Shown: positions 22,561 to 34,994, counted from the first letter of the stretch. The stretch is DNA of 64,000 nucleotides from Deroplatys truncata (GCA_030765065.1 CM060978.1:109301192-109365191); one strand, 5' to 3'. Made by a program: numbers and translations. The notes: generated by a model not told the origin, from the letters alone.

Positions 22561-24850
22561 ACTTGGTTGATATCCCTTGAAATCATAATCAATAATAGTA
22601 ATAATACATATAGTAATGCAGCATCGTTGTGGGGTTTTATTTTGTTTTTCTAAAGAATTTGCTTAAGAATATCCTTCAACGCATGAATCAGTGCCGTACA
22701 AAGCCAAGAAAACTCGCAATTGTGCAGATAACTTGATCTTGATTAGATAACAAAAAAATACCATTCCATTGATTATGTTATGTTTATGATGACTTTTATC
22801 ACGATAACTTCATGAACAGCAAAAGTTTTCGCCGGTTGGGTTTAGGTTTAATCCGTGGTTTTTCCCTGAGTTCTTATACTGAATGTCAGGTAGCATCAGT
22901 ATTTATAAGAAGCCATCTTCTTATTTTCATATTCATTTCTTGCTTTCATTCATCTTCCTATTTGATCTACTTGGTTAAAGGACGTTAAACTTATAAAAAG
23001 GCAAAACAGAAAGGTTTTCTCCTTCCATGCACCTTTTTTTCCCCCAATTATGTCAAGCATTAAGACTTAAAAAAGGAAGTTCGAGCCAGATCGATAACAA
23101 CTGCCTTGTCACGTATTATTCTATTCCCTCTCTTTACTCTCTCTCTCTCTCTCTCTTCCTCCCTCTCTCTCGGGATGCAAAGTTGTAATCTATTTGCTAA
23201 TAAAGGAGGGGTTCAAATGGCTTCAGTTTAAAAAGTTCTTTTCATTAACAATTTAATTTAAGTTTGAGTGAAGTTGCAGATGAAAGCGTTGTTACGAAGC
23301 GAGAACAACCGACCTTAATGAAGGGGTTTCAGATACAATTGGAAACAAGTAATGTCTCCATCTCAATAGGTAAAAGAGAATGCAAATTTGATCACACTTG
23401 TTTCAAACTAGGATAAAGGAATGGCCAGATTAAATATTCCAAAACTCAAACTTGGAAATGCTATGATCTGTTTTAAACTTGGTATGGCTTTGATATCGGT
23501 ATTGCATTAGGATATATGGCATGGACCCATTCACTCTGAAGTTCATAGGAATCAACTGAGGAATTTCTTCACAGGGTTTCTACAAAACCGTGTGTTCCTG
23601 ACCGAGTACTTCGGAATGCTGCATGCATACCATTTTGTCTTATGGTATCTTCCACCCATGGTGCAGAGGCAGAATGCAACGGTGGTGCTGTAGGGTTTCA
23701 TACACAATTAAGGTTTGAGGATTAATCAGTTTAGTTTGAAAAGGAAACTGCAAAGTAATTGCTGGTATAAAATGTTTAATGACCGCGGAGTAATTGCTTA
23801 AAGGTTGGATTCATAGTCGTTTCAAGGAAGTCACTCTATCAGGTGTGCTTTGAAAATAAGAAACCGCTTAGCGTTGAGCACACAAATCCATCTATGCACA
23901 CCAAATGTAATAGACAAATTTTCTTATAAGAAAAAATACTTAATGCTTAAGCATCTCCTTCCGAATAAAGCGGCGACTGTGAATTCGGCTCTTAAGCCCT
24001 AAGTAATGTCATGGCAGATATATCACATAAAACACAGGAATAACATGGAAAATACTTGTTAAAAGGTTTATGCTATTAAATTGCATGTTGGTCATTGATA
24101 TGAATAGCAGGAAGTGGGACTATGTCTGTAGAGAAGGGAAGTTTGTGAACGAACTAGTTCATCTGAAAGACTCTTTAGAAAGCACCGGTGTTGCTTCGTA
24201 CGTTCCTGCGTTCGGTACAGTGCTGCTAATGCCCTATGTTACTGTTATGCTAATAAGTTCGGAACGGCCTATGATTGCTTTGGAAATAGAGGTCATACAT
24301 TATTCTTAATTAATAATCAGTGGCGTCTTCGAGAATGGTCTCGGCTCACTCCATCGCATGATTCACAAGACCAGGAGAACTTCTACCATCGTAGCATAAG
24401 ATTATACTGGATATTTTGAACGATAAATAGCTCAAACTGTTCTTTCTTATTGTCCAGACAGTAGAACGGTCCTGCCATCTAGCGGCCACAAACCAGCTAG
24501 TTCACCTAAATGATTCAATGAAATAATTCACGAGAATGAACTATGCCGCAAGTTACTACAACCCTGTTTACGTTCGCCAGTTCTTCTCGAAGAACGCAAA
24601 TAGGCAAAACTCTCTATTTACTTTACGTCGCTTTGGTCATATCGCGAGAGATCTGTTAGGAGATACCTTGTGGCTCAAAAACTTAAACCTTCTAGGTCTC
24701 ATCCTTGTACTATGCCATCTTGCTTCGTCACGTGTCCACAAAGGTCTTAGTGCTAAGCAACTATACCTCTGCTTCTTCACGTGGCGGGCAGATGGCATTA
24801 AGGTGTCGTTCAGTCTACTTGCTTTGATTATTTGTGGATAGATGGTAGAC
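22561..24850. other. No gene recognised; (CT)n at 23137-23172
   Basis: Mostly unique AT-rich sequence with a CT-rich run at about 23137-23172. Open frames here lack recognisable motifs. Confidence 0.5.
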
Positions 24851-24862
24851 CATTCGCTATTG

Positions 24863-25008
24863 TTGTATACCTAAGGTGGGCCGTGCTGTTTAATATCCAA
24901 TCGGCACTTACCTTGGCAATTGAGGAAAACCACGAAAAGAAGCCGTCAGATTGGTTGGCCCACGGGATTTGATGCCGGGACCTCCCGAATGCGGGCCACA
25001 GAAAAACT
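24863..25008 (-). mobile_element. SINE family beta copy
   Basis: On the minus strand a B box lies in 'ggcatcaaatcccgtgggc', preceded by 'cgggaggtccc'. The body contains 'gtggttttcctcaattgcc'. The A-box side is truncated. Related copies lie at 28290, 43748 and 50618. Confidence 0.65.
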
Positions 25009-25276
25009 GTTTGTTGTTTACTATTACGGAGTGCGTTCTCTGGTTGAATCGGATCTACGGCCCCGATTTGTTTCTATTCCCGCGTGATAACGGTTTTTCC
25101 TAATGGATGAGGGTTTGAAACAATTTTCATAGAGTACACTTTAGCATTTGTCTATTGCATTCTCTTGTTCTAAATACGAAAATTTATGGCATAAAAAGTT
25201 GAACGTAACAACAGAAAAGAGGAATAAAGCAGATAAAAAAATCTTCTAGGTCTTACACCATTCGCCGAAACCTCAT

Positions 25277-26460
25277 ATATTTTTACTTTCTCTACTACTT
25301 AAAGAAGTTAACTTTCAACTTAACTATTTCACTGGAACTGTACGTTTTGAGGCCTCCTGAATCCAAAACTAAAATTCAGATAAAAGGTCCGTGTGTGTAT
25401 GTGTCTGTGTACCTGTCTGTGAACAGATAACGAAAAGTTATATGAATACCGAACTTGGTATTTAACTTAAGCATCTTTCAAGGTGCGATACGAAGATTTT
25501 CAAGAAAATTCCGCCACCCTAAAATACCCTTTACATGAAAAATATTTCCTTAACTTTCATTCTCTCAAAAATGGCTCCAACGAGCCAATGTTTAAGATAT
25601 TTGCTTGACAAATAAACTGTATATCTCTTAATTTTCTGGAAAGTCTTCTTTATTCTGAATGACTTTTGTAGATACACAATAATTGTTGCTACACAAACAT
25701 TGTAGATCTCGCTGAAGCACACAGTGTATGTCAAATAAAAACTTTTGTGGCGTTAAACATTTCAAAGATATTTTTTGTTATTGGTTTCAATTTTGATAAG
25801 TCGCTATTTGTTTTATCTTGTGATCGCGCAAAGAACATGAAATTTCAAAGCCATTATATTGTGACATTTGGTTAGGGTAATGCTTGTTTGTTGGTTGGGA
25901 AATGTATGTACTAGTGTGTGGGTTGGTAACAGAGATCGGATGATGTCAGAATAGTGGGGGAAACCGGTTCGTTAGAAGGTAGCGTCAGTTGCTTCTCTCT
26001 CCTTTGCAAGGGAGCACTCGTGTAGGATGGCCACAACATGAACGACGCGTCGCCAACGGTAAACAGGTAACATTCTGTATCCATTTATATTCAATATGTT
26101 TTTGGTCAATTTTAAGTTCTGGCATGTGATTTTCAGTAGCTATTTGCTCCCTCTTCCTTCCCATACAATGTTTTAGGAATTTTCAGGTGTATTAGGAACT
26201 TTGTCGAGCTCGCCCCGCCGGACCTCGTGTAGTTTATGATGCCTTAAATACCGGTACCTATCGCTCTACCCCCCGTGATTTATTTAATCCGCTTTTTAAA
26301 AATCTGAATATTGCTTTAGCCTGCTGTGTCTTTCTTACCTACACGTACAACGAAATGTGTAAATGTTTATCATGATTAATAAGAAGTAGATAGAAGAGAC
26401 TTTTGTAAGAATTGTTTGTAAAAGAGTGAACAGAGAAAATCATGTTAATGTTAGACATTC
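25277..26460 (+). mobile_element. Repeat H copy with a ~450-base insertion
   Basis: A clear 5' end (tttttactttctctactac) at about 25277 leads through 'ggtccgtgtgtgtatgtgtc' and the middle blocks to about 25880. The 3' module resumes near 26335 (acctacacgtacaacgaaat) and ends with 'agagaaaatcatgttaatg' near 26450. The material between the two does not belong to the repeat. Confidence 0.65.
25880..26334. other. Unidentified insertion inside repeat H
   Basis: This segment is richer in GC than its surroundings and has no similarity to repeat H. It contains an ATG in good context (cacaacATGAAC, 26037) followed by ten codons and a GT site (aaacag|gtaaca) at about 26068. I found no terminal repeats. 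Its identity is open. Confidence 0.35.
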
Positions 26461-26583
26461 TCGGCAACACACTATACTGTGCTACCTGGGACAGATAGCT
26501 TTGCGTGTGTTCATCCATGGCCAAAGGAGGAACTATGTTGTTGTGAGTGATGGCTTATCAGTCGCTGCACGTTAAAACGATAA

Positions 26584-27351
26584 AGGCCCATTCGCAATGA
26601 AATGTAAGCGCAAGACTTCGCATCCATGCTATTTAATGGAAGTATTCACGTAGCGCAACGCAAGAGTTTGCAAACTCCAAACTTTATGCTTGCGTTGCGT
26701 GCATAGAGGAAGAATTCTACATTTCTTTCTTTTTGCATTGCCTGTTATTCAACAGGAGACGAACGCAATGCGAGACTTTACGCCGTCTAATGTACATGCA
26801 TGTTCCCTTCCATTTGGCCGTGCCAAACAAATTGTTGTGGGTCACTATTTCTCATTTACCTCAAGAGGTTACGGTAGTCTCCTTACTGAATCCTCCTTTC
26901 ATTTAATGGATGAACCCAGCATCTGCGCCTAGATTTCTTGGCTCACAAATCGTAAGGTGCAAAGAGATAATGCACATTGCATTAATATAACCTGTGCAGC
27001 TGTATCATCACATATATAACTTGCTGCAGTTTCCATACTTACACAATTATTTGCAATGTTTTAGTCAAACATTCGTGATGTCACTATCGCTACGATCGGC
27101 AGTTGGGCGTATATAAGTTTTTGTGACCTATTTATTTATAAAATACTGAGTGAGCCTTCTTATTTGGTAATGTTAGTTATATTATTCAATTTGAAACTTA
27201 CGGTGCGCGCGGAAGATTTCCGCAATTGGTTTAAGGATCTAGAAGTCCGTGGCAACTTCTTACGTTACGCCTACGGCTGCATTGTGTCTTCCCTCACGCC
27301 TGCACTTGTGGTGCGTTGTGTTAGCGCATACATTTCATTACGAATGGGCCC
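26584..27351. mobile_element. PIF/Harbinger-like MITE, TAA duplication
   Basis: The left end AGGCCCATTCGCAATGAAAT mirrors the right end ATTTCATTACGAATGGGCCC. TAA flanks it on both sides (26581-26583 and 27352-27354). Inverted similarity runs about 28 bases. A three-base TWA duplication with G-rich inverted ends is the hallmark of PIF/Harbinger elements. It is 768 bp, and I recognise no transposase inside. A subterminal perfect inverted repeat (CGCAACGCAAG / CTTGCGTTGCG) lies at about 26657-26698. Confidence 0.8.
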
Positions 27352-27354
27352 TAA

Positions 27355-28289
27355 CAGTGACACCAAACCGAACGCAAAGTTTATTATAGATGGAGAAGTA
27401 AGGCCGCTCTTCCGATGCGATGGTTTAATTTGTTTACTCCGCGCCGCTTTCAGTTATATATCACAAATGTTTGAAATGCTAAACTGAACGATTGAAAAGA
27501 GTAGTGTTTTATTTCTGCTGGTATTTCATACTTCAGCAGCTTCCATGCGTGCTGCGTGCTACATGAGAAATTTGTGCTTCCGGAATGACGTAACTTTCTC
27601 TGGCCAGTATTTTTCGTTGCGGTATCAATGGTTTCTCCATATACGCGCCACAAAACGGCTAAATGGAACCAAGGTACCATAATAGTCAAATTGTCTGCCG
27701 TCATTGACACTAATACCACAAAGCTGGGGATGGCGATGTAGCGCGAAATGCTCACAAAGGCTTCACACTTGTATGTTCTTTTTCAGGACTTGCATACAAA
27801 TTTTAATGTGTTTTGAAACTTCGATAAAATTATACAAAATGCAAGGCTTATTGCAATTGGGCTCTTTTTTCAACATTTTATGAAGTGTATTGGATTGAAT
27901 TTAATTGGATTGGATTGTAAAGCGGAGGGGATTCGACACCGATCCATGAATCCGGATATTGTACCTACGCCCTACGAGGGATCGCTCCCGAGAGGAAGGG
28001 ATGAGATAAAGGAAGACACCGGGTGGCCGGAACCAGGAGTGACGGCACAGCAATGAAAGAGTCTCTACAGTTTCCAGATATAAACGCCCCGGAAAAGGAA
28101 TAGCAGATAGGGGACCCCGCCCCACATTGGGTCCAACGTCTCCCTCGGGCGGTTCTTATACCCTGCCGAAGACCGAGGGACGGTGAAAGTTTACAGAGAG
28201 CATCCTTTTCCCTGCCGTCACCGAAACTCCATCGCTGACACTTCCAACCTTGAAACAGACCAAATGGGCGTGAAGAATGAATTAAATTA
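27355..28289. other. Unidentified GC-richer sequence
   Basis: No recognisable protein. From about 27900 to 28289 the sequence is GC-rich and looks repeat-like. A short inverted repeat (TCCCTCGG / CCGAGGGA at 28141-28148 and 28173-28180) is present. It leads directly into a SINE and may be an extended body of that element. Confidence 0.35.
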
Positions 28290-28472
28290 TTAATGGCACG
28301 AAATGGAGGTACAGGAAATTCGGGGACTGAAAGAAACCACTCCAGCATTCGCCTGACGATCGAGGAAAATCCCCAAAAAGACCCATGGGTCAGAGGGGGC
28401 GGTCGCCGGGGGATCGATTCCGGGACCTTCCGAATGGAGCCACAACTGTTGCCGGCTGAGCCATTCCGCTTG
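28290..28472 (-). mobile_element. SINE family beta copy
   Basis: On the minus strand a tRNA-like head starts 'ccaagcggaatggctcagcc' (A box) with a B box in 'ggaatcgatcccc'. The body follows with 'gatcgtcaggcgaatgctgg'. This body is shared with 43748-43913. Confidence 0.8.
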
Positions 28473-28585
28473 GTTATGAAGTGTACATTTAAGAGCAACA
28501 AAAGTTGAGCTATCACGTGGAAGAAAACGCTTCTGTTTATTTTTTTTCCAAGAGGCTCGTATACTGTTTTTTCATAGTAGTGTTC

Positions 28586-28826
28586 AACGGCCGTTCATAC
28601 TGAATACGTCACCACAGGCGGTGGGCACTGACGATACATGAAATTGAATGATAACTGAGAAAGGAAATTTGGAAACGAAACGTTCCACGCCTATGTTAAG
28701 GATACTTCCTCGGCATTTGCAGGTTATGAGGACTGAAGAAAACCTGGAAAATGTCTCAGTCAAGGAGGGCAGTCCTATCACATTTGAACCGCAGACCCCG
28801 CGTTCACATTTCGTGCCTTAACGACC
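28586..28826 (-). mobile_element. SINE family gamma copy
   Basis: On the minus strand the head reads 'ccgaggtcgttaaggcacg', followed by a B box in 'cggttcaaatg'. The body reads 'ccaggttttcttcagtcc'. It matches the plus-strand copy at 48669 in head and body. Confidence 0.75.
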
Positions 28827-28829
28827 TCG

Positions 28830-29756
28830 GCATTGGTAAAAAGGTTAGTAGATTTTAAGTATTTAAGTGAAAGCAAAAGAAAGACCTCCATTTTTTCGGG
28901 TTATTAAAACGGATAATTTTGTTGAGTGTTATGCATATTTTCATTTTCAATTGGCACAAATTCTGCAGAAAAATAAAGATGTAGACTACTGCCTGCAATT
29001 GCTGTTGGCTGTTAAGCTCAAATACCCAGAGTTTGGGATTCTAACAATAGTACAGATGTTTAAAGATGTTTCAGTAAACAGCATTTGATTGTGACGGGAG
29101 AATACCAATGGCAGAGCACAATGATGGGGTACTATTTCTTCAAATGTGTTAGTGATTCATGAAACCGCATGGCTTTTGTGTACTTTCTTTTTACTATTCT
29201 AGTTTTGTATCAGTATAAATGTGTAAGTTTTCTGTGTCATGCTTTAGCCTGTATCAATTTATTCCATTTTTTCTGTGTTACTTTAACCTATATTAATTAA
29301 ATAAGTGCACCTTTTACTTAAGCATATTTACCTCACTCTTAAACAGTTACAAAGTTTATTTTAATGTCGCATTAATTATATTTCAAATACATTACCCGCT
29401 TCTTAGAATTAACTCAAATTACGTTTGTTTATTCAGTACGTTCTTGAATACTAAACTGCAAATGTATAGACGCTATACATGATAAATGTAAAAATTAAAA
29501 TGCTAAATTTCTGATTTTCGTATATTTCTATATACGTAAGTTTGTGTGTAACACGGCAGCCAGACTGATTCGTCACATTTACTCTACGGCAAAATCTAGT
29601 TAGCATGCTCGCGTTCTTTTTCATTTACTATTCCTGAAAACTTGATATTTTGCGTCATTTTAACCTTTTGGAAGAATTTCAAAACCTTCTATTGTTGTCC
29701 TTTTGTGTTGAAATGAGTAAAAGTCCTGCATAAATACCGATTGCTGTAATGTTTTT
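28830..29756. other. No gene recognised
   Basis: AT-rich unique sequence; no supported feature. Confidence 0.5.
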
Positions 29757-29869
29757 GAAAACTCTTATGTGTTGTATTCACATGGCTTTCATACTCTTCC
29801 ACAAACCGCGCTTACAAGTATTATTCTTCTCTTATTCTTACCATAAATTACTTATTATTCTTGTTAACC

Positions 29870-29912
<43 letters not shown>

Positions 29913-30000
29913 TTTCATTACTACTTTTCTACAAACTATGCTTACAAATCTTACTCTTCTCTTATTCTTCCTATTAATTATTAACTATTCTTATTAAGTC

Positions 30001-30040
<40 letters not shown>

Positions 30041-30960
30041 ATTGCTATTGCTTTCTCTACTACTCTTCTACAAACTATGCTTACAAATCTTATTCTTCCC
30101 TTAATCTTTCTATTAATTAATTATTATTCTTATTAAATCTATTATTATTGTTGTTGTTGTTGCTGTTGTTGATTTTGTCTTCCCTAATACTCTTCTACAA
30201 ACTATGCTTACAAATCTTATTCTTCTCTTATCGTCCCTATAAATTACTGATTATTCTTATTAACCATATTATTATTATAATTATTATTATTGTTGTTTTC
30301 TGTACTACTATTCTACAAAAAGTCTTACAGGTCCTATTCTTCTCTTATCCGTCCTATTAATTAATGATTATTCTTATTAACTCTAATATTATTGTTGATG
30401 TTTTCCCTACTACTCTTCTACAAACTATGCTTACAAATATTATTCTTCTCCTATCCTTCCTATTAATTACTGATAATTCTTATTAACTCTATTACTATTG
30501 TTGTTGATGTTGTTTTCTGTACTACTCTTCTACACACTATGCTTACAAATATTCTTCGCTTATCCTTCCTATTAATTACTGATTATTCTTATTTTCTCTA
30601 TTATTTTTATTATTAATATTATTATTGTTTTCTCTACTAACTCTTCTACAAACTATGCTTACAAATATTATGCTTCTCTTATCGTTCCTATAAATTACTG
30701 ATTATTCTTATTAACTCTATTATTATTGTTATTGTTATTCTTTTCTCTACTATTCTTTACTACTCTTCTACAAACTATGCTTACAAATATTTTTCTTCAC
30801 TTATCCTTCCTATTAATTACTGATTATTGTTATTATCTCTATTATTATTATTAGTAGTAGTAGTAGTAGTATTGTTGTTGGTTCCTCTGGTACTCCTCTA
30901 CAAACTATGTTTACAAATCTTATTCTTCTCTTATTCTTCCTATTATTCTTATTAAATATC

Positions 30961-30997
<37 letters not shown>

Positions 30998-32005
30998 GTT
31001 GTTTTCCCTACTAATCCTCTACAAACTATGCTTTCAAATCTTATTCTTCTCTTATTCTTCCTATTATTCTTATTAAATCTCTATTATTATTAATATTATT
31101 ATTGCTTTCTCTACTACTCTTCTACAAACTATACTTACAAATCTTATTCTTCTCTTATTCTTCCTATTATTATCAATTCTCTATTATTATTATTATTGTT
31201 AATATTATTATTGCTTTCTCTACTATTTTTCTACAAACTAGGTTTGCGAAGTTTATTCTTGTTATTAATTTCTTATTATCCTTAGTATTTTTTATTATAA
31301 TGCTTATTAATCTAGATAAACTTAATTTAACTACAGATTTACAACTTGGTTGTACTTGTAAGATGAATATAGTAAGCTAAAGCGATAATAAAACTTTTAA
31401 AAAGCTGGTCGCTATGTGATGGCTTTAAAATTCTGTTCCCTTTGCATGACCAAAATAAGGAAATGAATAGCAACTTCTATTGGAAAAACGCAGAATAAGG
31501 GTTTGCATATTCAGGCTAATAACAAGTAATATCTCGGAAACAGTTAAGGCCAAAAAACGGTTTGTCATAAATTGCGTGCTTTAACGAGATCCCATAAATT
31601 TACCAAGTATACAAAAGTTATTGAAAATAAACAAGCACTTCAAGCCTAATCGAAGAACATTCAAGATATACATTTTATTTGTGATGAAAATATCTTAATC
31701 ATGTAATTTTTTAATGAAAATCGTTAATGTAAAGTATAGTTTTGGGGGATTTTCTTGAAAGTCTTCGTGTCGTGTTCCTGTAAGATGTTGAACTTAAATA
31801 CCAAATTTTGTATTCATCTAACTTATTATTTTTTAGTTATGCTGTTCACAGACACACACATTTTTATAAAAGGCACCTTTTTGATTTGTTCAGGGAGCCC
31901 CAAAGCATTTTCGGTGAAACCTCGTTATCCAGCTCTCATTATCATTGTAAACGGAATACAATAGGTACTTGCTCTATTTATAGGTAGTGGTAGAGAAAGT
32001 AAAAA
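29757..32005 (-). mobile_element. Repeat H copy expanded by an internal satellite
   Basis: Read on the minus strand, the 5' inverted repeat is at the right border (ggtagagaaagtaaaaag, about 31989-32005). The middle blocks run back to about 31385. The 3' terminus is at the left border: 'tcttatgtgttgtattcac' then 'atggctttcatactcttcc' at about 29762-29800, recognisable as the hairpin end. Between these lies a tandem array of about 1.5 kb. Without the array the element would be near the usual ~850 bases. Confidence 0.7.
29790..31265. repeat. Minisatellite, 13 units of ~100-135 bases
   Basis: Each unit has a conserved core of about 75 bases (ctactcttctacaaactatg, then cttacaaatcttattcttc, ctattaattactgattattc) and a (TTA)n spacer of varying length. 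The cores begin near 29797, 29926, 30059, 30187, 30305, 30411, 30521, 30639, 30763, 30891, 31013, 31115 and 31221. The core resembles the 3' terminal text of repeat H (tctctactcttgtacaaact), and the array lies within such a copy. Confidence 0.92.
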
Positions 32006-32504
32006 GAGTATTGTTACAAATGATTGTTGAAGCAAGAGAGAAATAAAGTCTACATTTCCAGGGACTTGGAAACCTTTCTTCCCATTCCTTCTGAAGCAAA
32101 TGACACGGCCACTCAACCCTTGTCAATAACGGGAATTTGCACTTAAAGCCCGCATGAAAGGAAAGTAGTTTTCTGCTCTTTCTTTAAACCTCAGCCATTC
32201 ATTGAATTCTGCACTTTGCAGAATAAATTGTGATCGAGCAACATGGCAGTAAATATCATTTTATAAAAAACAGATTAAATCAGTGCTGCTCATATTTTCA
32301 TTTTTCCACTCTATGATGTGTTTTCTATGAAATATCCTAAATTTTTTTTGCCCCACGAATATTTAGTGTATAACTCGTTTTATTTGTTAATAGTCACATG
32401 AGCGTATTAATGGGTTTATACTGCATTTGATTGCATGCAGCCTTGGGCATCATACACGTAACTGATGAATAAAATATAAGAAAATGAAAATCCCGAAAAG
32501 TTTA
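32006..32504. other. No gene recognised
   Basis: Unique AT-rich sequence between two repeat H copies. Confidence 0.5.
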
Positions 32505-33260
32505 TTTTCTCTACCACATACCTTTAAGTAGGTAGAGGTACTGTATTCTTCCTAAAATTTTGTATCCAATTTCACCAGGGTTACACGTCGTTTTGAGTGA
32601 GACCGAACCCATACAAAAGCCTGTGCACAGTACAACTCCAAAATGAAAAGTCGGATAAACACCAAATTTGGTATTTAAGTTCAGAATATCCCAACTATGC
32701 GACACGAAGATATGCAAAAAAATCTCCGCATCCCAAACCACCCCTTACATGGAACATTTTTCATTATGTTTTATTTTCTCAAAATTGGTTAGGAGGATTT
32801 TGATTAAAATATCGTATGCTTAACATATCTGCATGACTAATAAAATATATAAATTATATTTTCTAAAAATAGCCTGTAAAGTCCTCTTCGTGTAGATTGA
32901 ACTTTGTGCCATGTTGAATAACTGGAAAATGGTAAATACAAGGAAACTTACTACAGGAAAAGTGTATTAAAATACAATTTTGTGTCTAATATATTATTGA
33001 TAGGGTTAGGCATTTTCAAAATATTTCTTTTTGCCTGTTTACATTTGAAGTCTCTATGACTCTAACGGGCATGCTTAAAAGTTTGCGATTCTTCTTTTCC
33101 TCTTTCCGTTGTCAGAGCCGTTATACGAATATTACCACGGGGCTAAAACTTTGAGTGCTGTTATCCCATGTTTTATGTAACTAAGCACTTACTGCTTAAC
33201 TTCAAATCATTCCTAGGCCAAAAAAGTGTTATGAGTAACGTAATGTGTCAGAATAATACT
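32505..33260 (+). mobile_element. Repeat H copy, third subfamily
   Basis: The 5' end 'ttttctctaccacatacc' is followed by 'gaaaagtcggataaacacc', 'atgcgacacgaagatatgc' and 'cttacatggaacatttttc'. The 3' part (33027-33260) matches the alternative tail at 8341 and 9061. A Tc1 element follows 75 bases on. Confidence 0.65.
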
Positions 33261-33334
33261 TCTTATGTAAACATTATAGTATATAGCAAATATACATGGT
33301 GTTTTAGAATTTCTGTCCACTTCTTGAAGATATA

Positions 33335-34731
33335 CACTGCCATTTGTGAAAATTGCAACACCAAGAAAGAATTTCCCGAATATCTCCAAACTTGGTGGAA
33401 GTGTAGAAGAGTGTGCAAGTAATAAATGATTAGGTTTGCAGAGAGATGGGGTACACGTAGGACGAGCAGAGCCCTCTCGTGTCGGTCCGACAACGTCAGT
33501 GTTGCGCCCAGTGTAGTCAGTGCAGAGCTGTCAAACAAGGTGGAAACAATAAAGTGACAGCCAGTATGCATCGTCGACGTCAAAGGGAGCCATATCGGCA
33601 TGCGACTGAGTTCGAACGGGTCAGAATGATCGGTCTCCGGGAAGCGGGTTTGTAATACCGTGAAATTTCGGCTCGTACAGGGCATGCTGCTACGACATTG
33701 ATGCGTGCGTGAAAGCAGTGGATAGATGAAGGTCGTACGCAGCGAAGAGCGGGTACTGGACCACAGAACATGACCACAGCACGGAATGGCCGTCATCTTG
33801 TCCGCATGGTCATAAGGGACCGTACAGCTTCATCCACAGTGTTGGCTCGACGCTGGAGCACTGTAACAGGTGTGAACGTGTCTGCATCAACGGTTCGTCG
33901 CCATCTGCTGCATGATGGACCTGTTGCATGCATGCCATTACGTCGGCTTCCATTGTCCAGACACCACAACCTCCTTCGAATGCAATGGGCACGTGAACAC
34001 CGTCACTGGGGTGCTGAGTGGCCAAATGTAGTCTTTTTGGACGAGTCCCGCTTCAACGTGTCCTACAGTGATGGCCGCATACGTGTCCGGCGGTACCGTG
34101 GTGAGTGCAACCCGGAGGACTGCATTGTTGAGCGGCATAGCGGACAAACACCAGGTGTGATGGTTTGGGGCACCATTGGTTACAACAACGATCTCGCCTC
34201 CTACGATTTGAGGCCACTTTGAGCAGCAACCGGTACCTAACGGTGATTGTAGAGCCTGGGGTACTCCCCTTGCTTCAGGCATCTCCACAGGCCACATTTC
34301 AACAGGACAATGCCCAGCCAATTTTGCGAGGAATGTACAAGCCTTCTTCGAAGAGCGAGGGGTATCATTGCATCCCTGGCCTGCACGTTCGCCTGACATG
34401 TCGCCCATCGAACATGTCTGGGATATGGTTGATCAGCACCTGGTGCGTCACGGTCCTCTAGTAATGCGTGTCACGGATTTGTGGGCTCGAATACAAACTG
34501 CGTGGAGGGAAATCCCTCAGGAACTTATTCGGAACCTTTTTGATTCAATGCCACGGCGTATAGCAGCTCTAATTGCAGCGCATGGAGGTCACACCAAATA
34601 CTGAATATTAGGGTTCAAAGGTCATTAATAGATTTGAAAAGTTTATCATTTGTTACTTGTGATGTACCTAACCTGTGATATTAAATTCATCGAATTCATG
34701 CGTTTCCTTCTTGGTGTTGCAAACGGCAGTG
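33335..34731 (+). mobile_element. Tc1-family DNA transposon, copy 2
   Basis: The ends are CACTGCCATTTGTG on the left and CAAACGGCAGTG on the right, with TA on both sides (33333-33334, 34732-34733). The copy is 1397 bp and belongs to the same family as 10393-11720. It is the better preserved copy. Confidence 0.95.
33566..34604 (+). pseudogene. Tc1-type transposase, nearly complete but broken
   Basis: Start at 33566 (MHRRRQREPYRHATEFER). The N-terminal HTH reads on with TAA in 'REAGL*YREI' and TGA in 'TLMRA*KQW'. A long open stretch follows from 33770, with a second HTH (TASSTVLARRWSTVTGVNVS). The catalytic core shows D1 in VFLDESRFN, then VMVWGTIGYNN. A frame change follows, then D2 in FQQDNAQP and, after another frame change, the E in PDMSPIEHVWDM. 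It ends GGHTKY*. The DD34E residues are all present, but two stops and at least two frameshifts mean no active enzyme. Family length is about 340 residues, which this would match. Confidence 0.92.
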
Positions 34732-34733
34732 TA

Positions 34734-34994
34734 TCTTGTAATTGTGGAGGCGCGCCGGTAATATTGGTGGTAATTTGCAGGGGTAGTACAAATGTTAATC
34801 ACATAAGAGTTGTGGCTCTGTATACATAAAGTACAGTATATGCTACAGATATTAAAGTTTACAGACAGGGGCGGGATTCGGAATTCTAACTCGGAACCTC
34901 TTCGTTAGAAATTCGCCGCCCTAAGCATTCGTACACAACGCATAGTTGCTGATATGTAGGTCAAAGCAGATGTCTGATTCTTGACATATGGAAT

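Noticed and set aside
24070-24309. 79-codon open frame on the plus strand
   Set aside because: No motif, no homologue I recognise, and no gene-like context; length is within chance in this sequence.
27965-28516. A 183-codon open frame on the minus strand
   Set aside because: Half of it is the translation of a SINE and the rest is GC-rich repeat-like sequence, where open frames are expected by chance.
29757-31265. CRISPR-like regularly spaced repeats
   Set aside because: The spacers are (TTA)n rather than unique, units vary in length, and the genome is eukaryotic; it is a minisatellite.
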